Below are positions 1 through 11,200 of a stretch of DNA of 64,000 nucleotides, in pieces (the first letter of the stretch is position 1; the number at the start of each line of letters is the position of its first letter). The stretch comes from Allomyces macrogynus ATCC 38327. Taxonomy: Eukaryota > Blastocladiomycota > Blastocladiomycetes > Blastocladiales > Blastocladiaceae. The notes beneath the pieces are model-generated. The model was not told the origin of the DNA and did not search any database. It worked only from the letters and a program-made list of their open reading frames with translations. The DNA lies in the NCBI GenBank assembly GCA_000151295.1, contig GG745339.1, positions 675,950 through 739,949 of the forward strand, given 5' to 3'. Made by a program: the position numbers and the translations under genes.

Positions 1-2422
1 CGACCAGAACTTGCGCTATGTCGGGCTCGTCGCGACTGAGCAGTTTGTCCAGGCGCACCCAGACTTGGCCGAACCCGTCGAGGAACCCGTGTTCGACTGC
101 CTCGAGTCCAAGGACCAGACGATCCGGCACCAGGCGCTCGACGTGCTCGCGCTGCTCGTCACGCGCGATAATTTGATGGACGTGGTCGACCATCTCCTCG
201 CCATGGGTCGGAACCGGGCGGCGCGCACCACCACGGCCAGCGGCGACCACGCCACCGATTCGGGCCGCGCGGCCACCTCGCCGCTCGTGCTCGACCGCAA
301 GACGGCGCACGTCATTCTCTCCGTGTGCACGCGCGACGCGTTCGCGCTCGTGGCCAATTTCGAGTGGCTCGTATCGACCCTCGGCCGACTCGCTGCATCG
401 TCGGCGGTCGGCGACCTCGCCGAGGACCTGAGCCGTGCCCTGATCGATCTGGCCATGCGCGTCCCGGGCCTCCGCGGGCACCTGATCAGCACGCTCCTCC
501 CGCTCCTGCAACGCACCGACGACGCGGCCCCCTTTTCAGCGGCCGAGATCTCACTCGTCGAAGCCATGGTCTTTATCTGCGGCGAGCATGTCGGGTACAG
601 CGCGCACCCCGGCCTAGTCCTCGAATCGCTCGTCGCCGTGGCTCCACGCGTGCCCGCGGCCGTGCACCATCCGTACGTGACGGCCGTCGTCAAAGTGACT
701 CTGTTCACCGCGTGCGCGGCGCTGCAAACCCAACCCGACGCGACCGCCACCGTCGAACCGATTCTCGCGGACGCGCGTGCGGTATTGACATCTCTCGCGG
801 CCCGATCGGCGAACTTGCTCGCAGTCGACCGCGTGCACACGGCGCTCGCGTTGCTCGATCAGTTGGTGGAGACCAAGTACGACCGTGAGGTCTTGCAGGA
901 CGTGCTCGAGTGTTACTTGGGCGACGATTTGCATCCGGTCGCGGCCAACGCGCAGGGATTGATTGCGCCGCCGATGGATCTGGACACATGGATTTCGAAT
1001 GACGCCAAGGCGTGGTTCGAAGGCCCGCCGGAACCCGTCTGGGACTCGGTGACGCCAGCGGCTGCCGTGGGGGAGACCAAGAAGGGCAAGAAGAAGAAGG
1101 GTAAGCGGCCGACGTCGCCGGACTTGCTCACGGGCGACGACGACAACGGGACCGACACGACCGCTGCAGCGACGACGGACAACTACGAAGGCAAGCGCAT
1201 TCTCGTGCAGGAACTGCAACAAGGGGACCCGTTCTATGTCAAGTCGCCGTCGCCACCTGCGGCGGCCCCGTCGCGCGCCAAGGCCGTCTTGCGCCGTGGG
1301 GCGGCACGTGCGGCGAGTCCCGCTCCGAGTGGGGATAGCGGCAAGTACGCGGTGAATCGCACCGTGGACGCGCCCGCCGGGGTGGAGTTGCCGGTGGCGA
1401 CGCCAGTGCTCGTGCCGAAACCCGCCAAGAGCAGCGGCGGGAAGAAGAAGAAGGCCAAGAGCAGCAAGGCGGCGGTGGCGAGTCCGACATCGCCAAGCGC
1501 GAAGAATTCGGTGTTGGCCGAGGTGGCCTCGGAGACGGCCGACTTTTCGCTGGTACGCTTGATCGATTGACTGAACGAGTGAGTCTCACCGTTTCAGTCG
1601 AGTCGCGGAAATCTCACGCCATTTCGCTCCGTTTAGTCTGTCGAACTCGGCGCGCAGCGTGGCTCCTCGGCCGCCGCGTTCCTGCTCCCGCTCGCCATCA
1701 CGCTCACGCCCAAGAACACCTTCTTCAACCGCAGCGAGGCGACGCAGGTGCACGTCGAGCTGCCGGCATGGATCAAGGCCACGGGCACCAACGGCGACGG
1801 CACGTTGTTGGCCGACGACCACAAGCTCGTTGCGCCCGTCAAGAAACTCGTGCTGCTCAAGCTGCGCAAGGCCCAGGTGCAGGATCTGGCCGAGGCCGGA
1901 ATGGTCACGTTCCGCGTCTTGGTGGGCGACTCGGTACGTATACCTGTGAGAGTATTCCGGAGGTTGATCGGGGACTCACGCAAAATGGGATCAACCTAGA
2001 TTGCCGCGACCGTGCAACTCACCCTCTCCGTGGCCCACCTCCTGCCGCGCGACACAGCCATGACCCCGGCCGAATTCGAGACGCGGCTGACGGGCGCCTC
2101 GCGCGAGACCGAGTTTGCCGTCAGTCGCACCGTGACCGTGCAGATCACGGCGCCGACTGCGACTGCCGCGTTTACCGCGTTGCAAGAGTGGTCGGGCATG
2201 CAAATGGTCGAGGCGATTGGCCATGCGGCGTCCCTGTGGGGCGTGCTCGACCTCGGCAATGACCAGTCGTGCAGTCTCGCAGGGATGGTCAAAGTGGCCC
2301 TCGCGGGTGAGACGGCGAATGTGACGGTCGAAATCAAGGGGACCGTCGCGTGGGTCGTGGAGAGCGTGTGTACTGCGATTACGCGCGGCGCCGAGAGTCG
2401 CCGTCCTCAAGTTGTGGGTTGA
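1..2422 (+). CDS. APL5: AP-3 adaptor complex subunit delta, 3' part (5' end outside window)
   Basis: Large subunit of the AP-3 adaptor, which sorts cargo from Golgi/endosomes to vacuole or lysosome-related organelles. Exons: <1-1552, 1637-1933, 2000-2422; introns of 84 and 66 nt with GTACGC/GTACGT donors and TAG acceptors; all junctions keep frame. About 756 residues are visible. The first residues (DQNLRYVGL) are an adaptin HEAT repeat, followed by blocks matching AP-3 delta in order: an NFEWLVS segment, a FICGE segment, NPVA...LDLDTWI near 910-1000, then a Lys-rich linker and the delta-specific DPFYVKSPSP (about 1228-1257). A second Lys-rich stretch lies at 1436-1480. Exons 2-3 encode the ear/appendage-like C-terminus. 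The DPFYVKS motif and the KKKKGK linker separate it from AP-1 gamma and AP-4 epsilon. The window edge removes roughly the first 300 residues. Confidence 0.9.
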
Positions 2423-2781
2423 GAGATGATCTCCAAGGAATAGATCTCATCAGTTGGATCCCTGGATTTGTGATGAATCCCTGGGCACAAAACCAAGAAT
2501 AATCAGCTTCGACACAAGGCATTTCATTCCGAACGTTCAGTAATTTGGCGACTAGAAAGAGCGAGCGATTGAGGCGCGCAGGAAAGTAACAAAACTGGGA
2601 GCGCGCCTTTGGGGTTGGAGACAAGTATTTCGCGCGAGCAAGAAGGTGGGGCATGAGAGAATTGACACCGCGCGACGAGAAAATGATTTTTTGGACGAAG
2701 GAGAAAGGATGAAATGAAAACGGTGGGGAAGGGAGAAAGACAAGACGTGGGAAAAAAAAGAGGCTGGGTTGCGCACGTGGA
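2423..2781. other. convergent intergenic spacer
   Basis: About 360 bp between two converging genes. It is more AT-rich than the flanking exons and ends in a purine-rich stretch (2690-2765). I see no gene, repeat or RNA in it; it should hold both 3' UTRs. Confidence 0.5.
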
Positions 2782-3302
2782 TCACGACCGCTTCCCGCCA
2801 AACAAGCGCGCAAACAGGCCACCCTTGGCCGGTGGCGGCACGTCGTCGTCGCTGTCGCTCGCGTTCTCGTTTTCTTGATCTTGTTGTTCTTGCGCAGTCT
2901 CGTTTTCGTGGGTTTCGGCCGGCGGACCGGCATGACCTTCAACCGCAGCAGACACAGCGTTGTTGGCGCTGGCCTCCTGCGTCAAAGTTTCTTGTTGAAG
3001 ATGGTCGCGGGTAGAGGAAGAGGGGGACGACACGGCAGTCGCAACAGCGGCGGCCGCGGAGGGAACGGCAGCGTCCGCGACGGCAACAGACGGTTGCGGC
3101 GCGGGCAATTCCGGAACGGGGGCAGGGGACGAGACAAACTCGGACGAGGTCGACGACAACGGGGCCTAAACACGTTGCAAATCGTCGTGGGTGGGTAAGT
3201 GACCTGGATCGGGACTCAAACGGGTACGGGAACAGAGGCGGGGACAGGTGGAATGGGCCGACGAAAGAAGGTGGGGTAGAAGCCAGGGAAAGGAAATCCC
3301 AT
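2782..3302 (-). CDS. small acidic hypothetical protein (two exons)
   Basis: Proposed exons 3302-3228 and 3165-2782 (minus strand), intron 62 nt (donor GTACCC, acceptor TTTAG), in frame, giving about 152 residues. The long exon has no ATG of its own and is preceded in frame by a stop that belongs to the TTTAG acceptor, so an upstream exon is needed; the nearest fitting one begins with ATG at 3302. The protein is Ala/Pro/Ser-rich, then has a Gln/Glu/Asn/Asp-rich acidic stretch, and ends in a compact basic-hydrophobic tail (GGLFARLFGGKRS). That tail could be an amphipathic membrane or partner-binding helix, which is inference. No family recognised. It sits tail to tail with AP-3 delta. Confidence 0.45.
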
Positions 3303-3576
3303 ATGTGATTGTTTTGCTCTGTTTTTTCAAGACACTATGACGGGAAGTGGGCGACGCGGAAGGGTGGCGAAAGTCGGCCCACTCGAAACCAAAAGCAAAT
3401 GAACAGAAAGAGAGAGAGCGAGACGCGGCACCTCACGGCTCAAGCGCGAGCGTGGTCACGCCTGGCGGGGAGCGGACGCGTCCACGGAGCGGGGGACACA
3501 CAGTCACACGAGAGATCGAGAAATGGGGGGAGTGGAAAGGCAGAGAGAAGGAAGGGAAGGGAGGGGGAAGCGCAAC

Positions 3577-6500
3577 TCATACTTGGTAGACGGGCACACC
3601 GCTCTCGACCGACGCGACCGGGCGAATCTCGCCAAACAGGGCCTCGGAAATGAGCGCGCGCTCCTCCTTGAGGTGCTGCTTCTTGTTGCCCGTGGCGACG
3701 GCACCCGACGGGGCACGACCCGCGTACAGGACGGGCGCCGACAGAGGCTGGCCGTGCGGCGTGAGCCGCTCGACGAGCGACGGGTCCTGCTCGACACGCG
3801 CGCGCTGCGCGGCCAGGCTGTGGTGCTGCGAGTGGCGCATGGCCGTCTGGATGCGCGGGGCCACAAACGGCCACGGGCCCATGTTCATGGGCTCCTCCTG
3901 CACCCACCGGACGACGGCGTTCGGGTACTGATCGACAAACTGCTGCACCTTGTCGAAGGGGAACGGCGAAATCTGCTCGACGCGACCAATCACGACGTCC
4001 TTGATCTGGTTCACCTCGCGCGCACGCGCCAGGGCGTAGTAGACCTGGCCCGAGCACAGCAGGACCGTCTTGATCTCCTCGGGCGGGAGCAGCGACTCAG
4101 GTGCAACCTCGGGCAGGAACCGCTGGAATCGCGTGCCCGGACCCATGTCGGCGAGCGACGAGCGGGCGAGCGGGTGACGCAGCAGCGACTTGGAGAAGGG
4201 CATGATCAGGGGCTTGCGGAAGTCGCGGTGCACCTGGCGACGCAGCACGTGGAAGTAGTTGGCGGGCGTCGACGGGTAGCAGACCTGCATGTTGCAGTCC
4301 TGGTGCTGGCGCGCCAGCTCCTCGGGCGTCGGGAACTTGTAGGGGTCCTCGTCGCACAGCTGCAGGAACCGCTCAATGCGCGACGACGAGTGCTCGGGGC
4401 CCTGGCCATCGTACCCGTGCGGCAGACTCAGGACGAGACCCGTGCGCTGCAGCCACTTCTTCTCACCCGAGGCGATGAACTGGTCGATGATGCACTGCGC
4501 GTTGTTGGCAAAATCACCAAACTGCGCCTCCCAGATGACGAGCGAGTTGGGGCTCACAAGCGAGTAGCCGAGCTCGAATCCGAGTACACCGTACTCGGAG
4601 AGCGACGAGTTCGACACGGTGAAGTTGGCCTGGTCGGGCGACAGGTGGTTGAGCGCCGTGTACGTCTGCTCCGTCTGCTGGTCGTGCAGGACAGCGTGGC
4701 GCTGCGAGAAAGTACCACGCTCGACATCCTGACCCGAGAGACGCAGGTGCGTGCGCTCCATGAGCAGCGAGCCAAACGCGATGGCCTCGGCGGTGGCCCA
4801 GTCGAGCCCCTCGCCCTCCTCGACCGTCTTGAGACGCTGGCCAATGATACGCTTGATGAGTGAGTGCGGCGTGAACGTATCCGGGATCGTCGAGACCTTG
4901 GTGCCAATCTGGCGCAGCAGGTCGCGGTCCAAGCCCGTGTCGCGCGGTGCGACCGTCAGCGACGCCAGCTCCTTGGGCGACATGAACCCGTGCCACGACG
5001 ACGAGACCCAGTCCTTGGGCGTCGGCTGGTAGTCCTTAGACTGCGTGTAGGACTCCTCGAGCATGGTCCAGACGCGCTGCTTCATGGCCTCGATCTCGGC
5101 GGCCGTGAACGTGCCCTCGGCCAGCAGCTGCTCAATGTACTTTTCGAGCACCGGCTTTTGCTTGTTGATGATCTGGTACATGCGCGGCTGCGTGAACATG
5201 GGCTGGTCGATTTCGTTGTGCCCGTGGCGGCGGTAGCACACAATGTCGACGACCACGTCCTTCTTGAACTTTTGGCGCCACTCGCCGGCCAGCTTGCACG
5301 CGTAGACAACGGCCTCGACGTCGTCGCCGTTCACGTGCAGGATCGGGGCACCGACCGTCTTGGCCACGTCCGAGCAGTAGGGCGTCGACCGCGAGAAACG
5401 CGGGTCGGTCGTGAACCCAATCTGGTTGTTGACAATGATGTGCACGGTCCCGCCCGTCGCGTACTGCGGCAGGTCGGCGAACCCGAGCGTCTCGTAGACG
5501 ATACCTTGGCCAGCGAATGCTGCGTCACCGTGCAGGAGCACCGGCATGGCCTTGGACCGCTCATTGTCGCCCGCGTAGAACTGAATCGCGCGCGTCTTGC
5601 CCTCGACGACAGGGTTGACGGCCTCGAGATGCGACGGGTTGGCGACGAGCGAAAGGTGCACGCGCTTGCCCGAGGGCGTCGGGCGGTCGTAGTTCATGCC
5701 GAGATGGTACTTGACATCGCCGGAGCCTTCGGCCATGTTGGGCTCGACGGTGCCCGAAAACTCGCAGAAAATCGACTCGTTGGGCTTGCGCACCACGTTC
5801 GAGAGCACGTTGAGACGGCCGCGGTGCGGCATGCCCATGACAATCGACTCGACGCCGAGGTCGACCGACCGGTCGATCAGGGCCTTCATACCCGGGATAA
5901 GCGCCTCACACCCCTCGAGACCGAAACGCTTCTCGGACGGGAACTTGGTCGCAACAAACCGCTCAAACGAGTCGGACCAGATCAGGCGGTCGAGAATCAT
6001 GTGCTTGTCCTCGCGCGAAAAGGCGACGCGGTTCGGGACCTCGATGCGCTCGCGGAGCCAGTCGCACTGACCGCGGTCCGGGATATGCGCGTACTCGATG
6101 CCGATCGTGCCGCAGTAGGTGGCCTGGAGCGACTGCACAATCTCGCGCAGCGTCAGCTGCGGGCTCGATGTGCGGTATCCCGGCAGCATACCGGGCCCGA
6201 GCGCAAACTTGCGATCGAGATCGGCCTCAGAGAAGCCATAGTAGGACGGCTCGAGTTCCGGCGGGTTCCCTTGGCTCTCGGAGCTGTGAATGCCGAGCGG
6301 GTCGAGCTTGGCGAGGTGATGGCCGCGCACCTGGTACGCGCGCGCGAGCAGCTGCACCTTCAAGTGGTCGACGATCTCGCCGGGCGACGAGGCGTTGGTC
6401 GGGAGCACCGGCACCTCAACCGAGTCCATGGCGGCCGTCGCGCCAACATTCGGCGCGAGCGACGGTGGCGCCGTGAAGGCCGCACCGGGCGCGGCACCGC

Positions 6501-6664
6501 GCTCGACGTTGGCAAAGTAGGCCTGCCACGAAACGTGCACCGAGGTCGGGTCCTTGCGCCACGCCGCGTACATTTCGTCAACGTAGTTGGCAGCATTGCC
6601 GGCGAGGAAGGCTTCGTTGTTGGCGGTCGCATACTTGCGCGCGAGTACGCAGCCAGCGGTCGAG
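3577..6664 (-). CDS. KGD1: 2-oxoglutarate dehydrogenase E1 component, mitochondrial (first exon not included)
   Basis: Thiamine-diphosphate E1 of the 2-oxoglutarate dehydrogenase complex (TCA cycle, mitochondrial matrix); decarboxylates 2-oxoglutarate and passes succinyl to the E2 lipoyl group. The single large exon encodes 1028 residues to the stop at 3577. Family landmarks in order: [12 protein letters not shown] near the start, [12 protein letters not shown] (ThDP region), [42 protein letters not shown], then the transketolase-like pyrimidine domain ([37 protein letters not shown]) and the C-terminal EEPMNMGPW. The reading frame opens just after a TGATCTAG at 6674-6667, and CTAG looks like a 3' splice site, so the exon starts at 6664 in a phase needing two upstream nucleotides. 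The start codon and targeting presequence must lie on an upstream exon. The open frames antisense to it are codon-bias shadows. Confidence 0.95.
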
Positions 6665-8238
6665 CTAGATCATGTCGTTCCAGGCAAGGGAGGCGTCGCG
6701 TTGCGGAGCAAGGTTAGCGTGGTTGTTCGATAGCAAGGCGGGAGATGACCGAGGGAAGCGAGTCAACGAGCGGGAAAAAAAAAAAAACGAGAAATCGGCA
6801 GTATCGCCGACAACGGGCCACTGCAGGTCAAGTAGCGAGCGCCTCGACGTGATCTGGCGCGACCACCCCCACACTTTGCTGAAGCCACTTGGGCTCGCGC
6901 CATGCAGGTCGCGCGCTCGCGCTGCGCCTCGTGCGATGTGGGGCATCCCCTCGCCGCACGGGTCCCAGTTACGGCCAAGAGCAAAAAAAGGGTGCACGCG
7001 GCGCTTGGCGCGCGAACCGGCATCGGTCCTTCTGCACGCCCCAAAGTCAAGCAAACGAGCAGCATCGGCGATGCGCGTCCACAAAAGCGACCGCCCGCAG
7101 CAGAAGAGGGGGAACGAGGAGAGAAGGAGAGAGAGAGCGCGTTCGCTCGAGAAAGTGGAGCACGTACGCAGACGCGAGAGCCGGGGCGGCCTGTCGGCGC
7201 AGCGAAGAGCGCGCAGCGGCAAGCGCCGCGGTCGACGACGCTTGCAACAAGCGCGAGGACATGGTGGGGAGCTACACAGGCGGAAAACAACCAACGCGAT
7301 CCCGTCCAGGGTCGGAGGAGGTCAGCATTTGTCAAAAAATGTGTTCCAGCAGCATCGGGCGGCAAGCGGCAAGCGACAACGGGCAGCCAGCGCGCGCAGG
7401 CTCATGGACGACGCCGGATCGGAGACAGAGTGCGCCGTGAGCGCCTTGGTGTGCCGTGCGCCTTGGCGTGTCGTGCGTGCGCCGTATGCCATGTGCCGTG
7501 TGCCGTGTGCCGTGTGCCGTGTGCCGTGTGCCGTGTGCCGTGCTCGCACTCATGGTGCTGTGCTTGCAGCATGCTGTACGGACAAGGATAGAGAGCTGGG
7601 AGGGAGCGGCAGCGGCGAGAAGCCGGTGGGGGGAGAGAGAACCAACTGGCCGCGGGCAACGGTGGTCGCCCGACCCAGGAAAGGGACATCACGGAAGAAG
7701 ACCAAGCAAGCTGGGAGCACAATAAATGGTCGGCTGTTGGACGTGGCCAGTGCCCGGCAGAGGCAGAGAAAAAGGCAGGGAAACCCAAGGATGTGCCGAT
7801 CGCCCCCACACTTTTTCTCGTCTTGTTTCCCCACAAACATGCAAGCGCACATGACTCGCGACGCGGCCGGCCGTTTTCGGAACCTCCAGCCTCGTTTGGG
7901 GGTTCACTTTGCTTGCCGCTGGGTTTAGCGACCCCGACCCAACCGCGGGCAGGTTAGGAGTCTCGAAATCCTTCGGCCTGCTCTTGCTCAGCCGACACAG
8001 CAGGATTGCGCACCCACTGGCCGGGATCGCGCTTGGGCTTCTCGGAAACCGGCATGTCCTCCCAACGAGCATCTCGCTTGCAACGGCGGACCGTGGTTCA
8101 AATCCTAACTCGGACAGCAACCGGTTTGTCTCTTTTTGGCTGCTGCATCTGGCCCAACCTGACGGCAAGCAACATCATCCCCGTGCCAAGACAATCACTT
8201 GCTGCAGTCGCGAGAGCAGCGCTGATTCGGCACGAGCC
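6665..8238. other. intergenic region holding the unresolved first exon of KGD1
   Basis: 1.57 kb between two divergent genes, with no complete gene visible. It should contain the KGD1 presequence exon. One candidate starts at ATG 6903 (minus) and encodes an Arg-rich, acid-free peptide beginning MARAQVASAKCGGGRARSRR; a donor near 6815 would join the 6664 acceptor in frame, but its donor (GTTGTC) is poor and the intron would be about 150 nt. A poly-A run sits at about 6777-6789, and a 7-bp minisatellite at 7494-7542. Confidence 0.4.
7494..7542. repeat. 7-bp minisatellite, 7 perfect copies of TGCCGTG
   Basis: Seven uninterrupted head-to-tail copies of TGCCGTG, flanked on the 5' side (about 7450-7493) by decayed variants of the same unit. 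It lies in the intergenic space between KGD1 and the GPCR gene. Confidence 0.95.
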
Positions 8239-11200
8239 ATGACCCGACCACGCTGTGCCAGAAGCCATTCAGCTCATGTTACCTGCAGGCCCAGCTCTTG
8301 CCTTGCCCGCGATCCGACCCTACCAGAGCAACCCATTGTCACGTTCGACCTGCGACCAACTATATCATTCGGCACCTTTGATCTCTCCACTTTATCGACC
8401 GAGCGATCGACAGAGCCCCGAGCTGCCGCGAGCATCGCTGTTCTTGGCACGAACCCCGTTACCCGCACACCGTTTGCTGCACGACCGACGCCCAGCTCGG
8501 CGCGACCGAAAATTGTGGAACGAAAACGGAATCGACGATGGCGTACCAGAACCGTTTTGCTCTCTCAACTCGTCGCTCTCATTGTTGTCGTGTTCGGATT
8601 CTGTTCCACGCTCGCGGAAGCGAGCAGCGCGTCCTCGCTCGAGCGAACCGACGTCGCGACCGCGCGCACCACCGGCACATCCGTTAATTTGGTCCTCGGC
8701 GTAAGTTCGGTCGCGATCCATTTTCACTCTCGCGCTCATTCGTATCGCTCATCATGACGGTGTGGGTTTACTATGGCCACATCAGCTCCTGATCCCGGCC
8801 GCGTCCGGCACGTGCGTCGGCGACGCGTTCGACTGCGAGTATGTCGCCGCGCACGACTCGCACGCCTACGGGGTCCAGCGCGCCCTGGCTGCGGGATACT
8901 TGCCGGGCGCCAACGTCTCGATCGTTTGGTACAGCACCGGCACCACCGACGACTCGGGCGTCGGGTTGAGCGTTTTCGCAGCATTGGGTCCGTTTGTGAT
9001 CGACGACCACGGGAAAAGGGGTTCTTTTGCTGATGTGGTCGCCTCCAATTTCGAAGACGCCATCAAGGCGGGCGCCGCGGGCATTCTCGGCGGCGGCACC
9101 TCTGACTCGTCCATGAAAATCAGCCTGGTCACGTCGGCGTTCCGCTTGCCGATTTGCTCGTTCATTGCCGGGAGCGCCATGCTCTCGGATAAGACGCTGT
9201 TCCCATGGTTCTTTGTGCGTACCTATCTTGGTCCTTTCAGCGACCAGAGTCTCCGATTGAGGACGATTGATCTGCTCTCGTCTTGGCAGCGTTTTGTCGA
9301 CTCGGCTCGATCGCTGTCGACGTCCATCATTGCGCTGATGCGTGTCATGGGGTGGTCACGATTCGCGCTCTGGAGCGAGTCGGGGAATAGTTTCATCGAG
9401 TCGAGTGCGTTTGCGTGATTGAATTTCGTTGCTGATCTGTGGCCATGCCGAATTTGTTCATTTTTCATTATTTCACCTCGGTGGTCGCTCCTCTCGCTTA
9501 GCCCGTTCGCTCGTGCGTTCCCGTGCCTTGAAGGCCGGATTCGAGGTGCTGTGGGACATGGATTTCGCTGACGTGGCCACGCAGCGGGACCGCATGCTCG
9601 CCGGCCTCGACCAGCTGATCGGCACGGACACGCAGATCCTGCTCTTGCTCCACTACTCGACATCCGGCGGCTCCGATGCGGTCGAGTTCTTGGAGCAGCA
9701 AGGGTGGTTCCGGTCGGGCCATCGTGTCGTGCTCTACTTGAATAGTATCATTCCGGAAATGCAGGATCGAGCGCCCGACGCACTGGAGTCCGCGGTCAAG
9801 GACGCGGCCATAATGTTCGTCGACTCGAGGTCGTTTATTACGACGCTCTTTGATGACTGGAAGGCCCAGTACGAGCAGACTCATGGATTCCCGTACGTTC
9901 GCACCATTTTCCACCTGCTGGTAACTGGTGCCCATTTCGTCGACTGACGTACGCTGAAACTCAAACAGGTATCCGGAGGGCGAAGTGAGAAACTGGATTG
10001 AAGGGTGGTACTGTGCGCGCCACGCGGCTCGGTTTGATTCGACTGATGCTAAATTTCTTCTTGCTCTGCATTCCCTCCGATAGATACGCATGCGGCTACA
10101 GTATGGTCGCCGGCCTGCACCGATTGGTTCACGAAACGCCGCACGCGACGCTGGCCGACTTGGCCGCGCGGTCGCCGGCGCTCTACCAAAACATGAACCT
10201 GTCCTTCTTTCGAATCGACCACCCGCTCGGCGCCAATGATATCCCGCTCAAGCTCGACGAATATGGCGACGTGTCGGCGGCCTACACGTGGTTCGGCGCG
10301 GCAATGGTCAACTACTCGCAGCCGCGCAACAGCACCAGTCGCTATTACAAGCGTGACATCGTCGGCATTCCGACCCGCGCGGGCGACTCGTCGCCGATCC
10401 ATCTCGGCGACTACGTCTTCCCCGGCCTCGCCCCGGGCCAGATCCCGTCGGACCGCGGACCGCAGACGCTCAACAACATGACCGCGACGAGTCCCGGCGG
10501 GATCGCCGTCTTGGCTTTCAGCGCCATGTTTGCGGCGATCGTGCTCGCTAGCATAGTCTACCTGCACTGCATGCCGCGCGGCCGGACGCACCCGCACGTG
10601 CGGTGCGCGTCGCACCTGAACCTCGCCATGGTCGCCGTGGCCTGTCTCATGGTGCTCGTCTCTGGACTTGGCACGATCGACATTCCGATTGCGACCTGGG
10701 TGTGTGCCACGGGCGACGTACTGATGGCGGTCGGGTCGGTCGCGATGATTTTGCCCGCAGTCCCGCGCATGTGGTACCTGTCGCGGCAGCAGAGCCTGCG
10801 CCGGTCGCTGCTCGCGGTGCGGCGTATTCGAACGGTTTCCGGGATTGACTCGCAAAGGCCAAGCACGCCGGGCAGTCCAGAGCCGCTGACGACGCGTGGT
10901 CTTGTTCGTCGAAGTACGCGGTCCATGACGCCCTTCAACGCAACGGCGTCGGCGCTGAGCCCGAGCCGCACCACGGTCGCCGAGTCGCTGCCGCGATCGT
11001 TGGACTCGATGCGCGGACTGCCGTGGAAACGGTCGCGACGAGACCTTGAGGCCGCGGAGCGCCTCGTTGAGAAAGCCCTCAGTGGGCAGTGCTCGTGGCC
11101 GCTCGTGCACTCGTCGCTCTGGTTTTGTGGACTGCCACTGGGCTTTTTGGTGGGGCTCGCCATTTGGCACGTCATGGAGACCAACTACACGATTGCCGCT

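Noticed and set aside
3523..6717. Two long open frames (446 and 617 codons) on the plus strand opposite KGD1
   Set aside because: They are antisense shadows caused by GC-rich third positions; the translations are Arg/Val/Leu-rich with no motif, while the minus strand is a clear enzyme.
8055..8130. tRNA-like stretch (GTGGTTCAAATCC near 8090-8105)
   Set aside because: It resembles a T-loop and a TGC anticodon loop, but the T-stem and acceptor do not pair, so no cloverleaf can be drawn.
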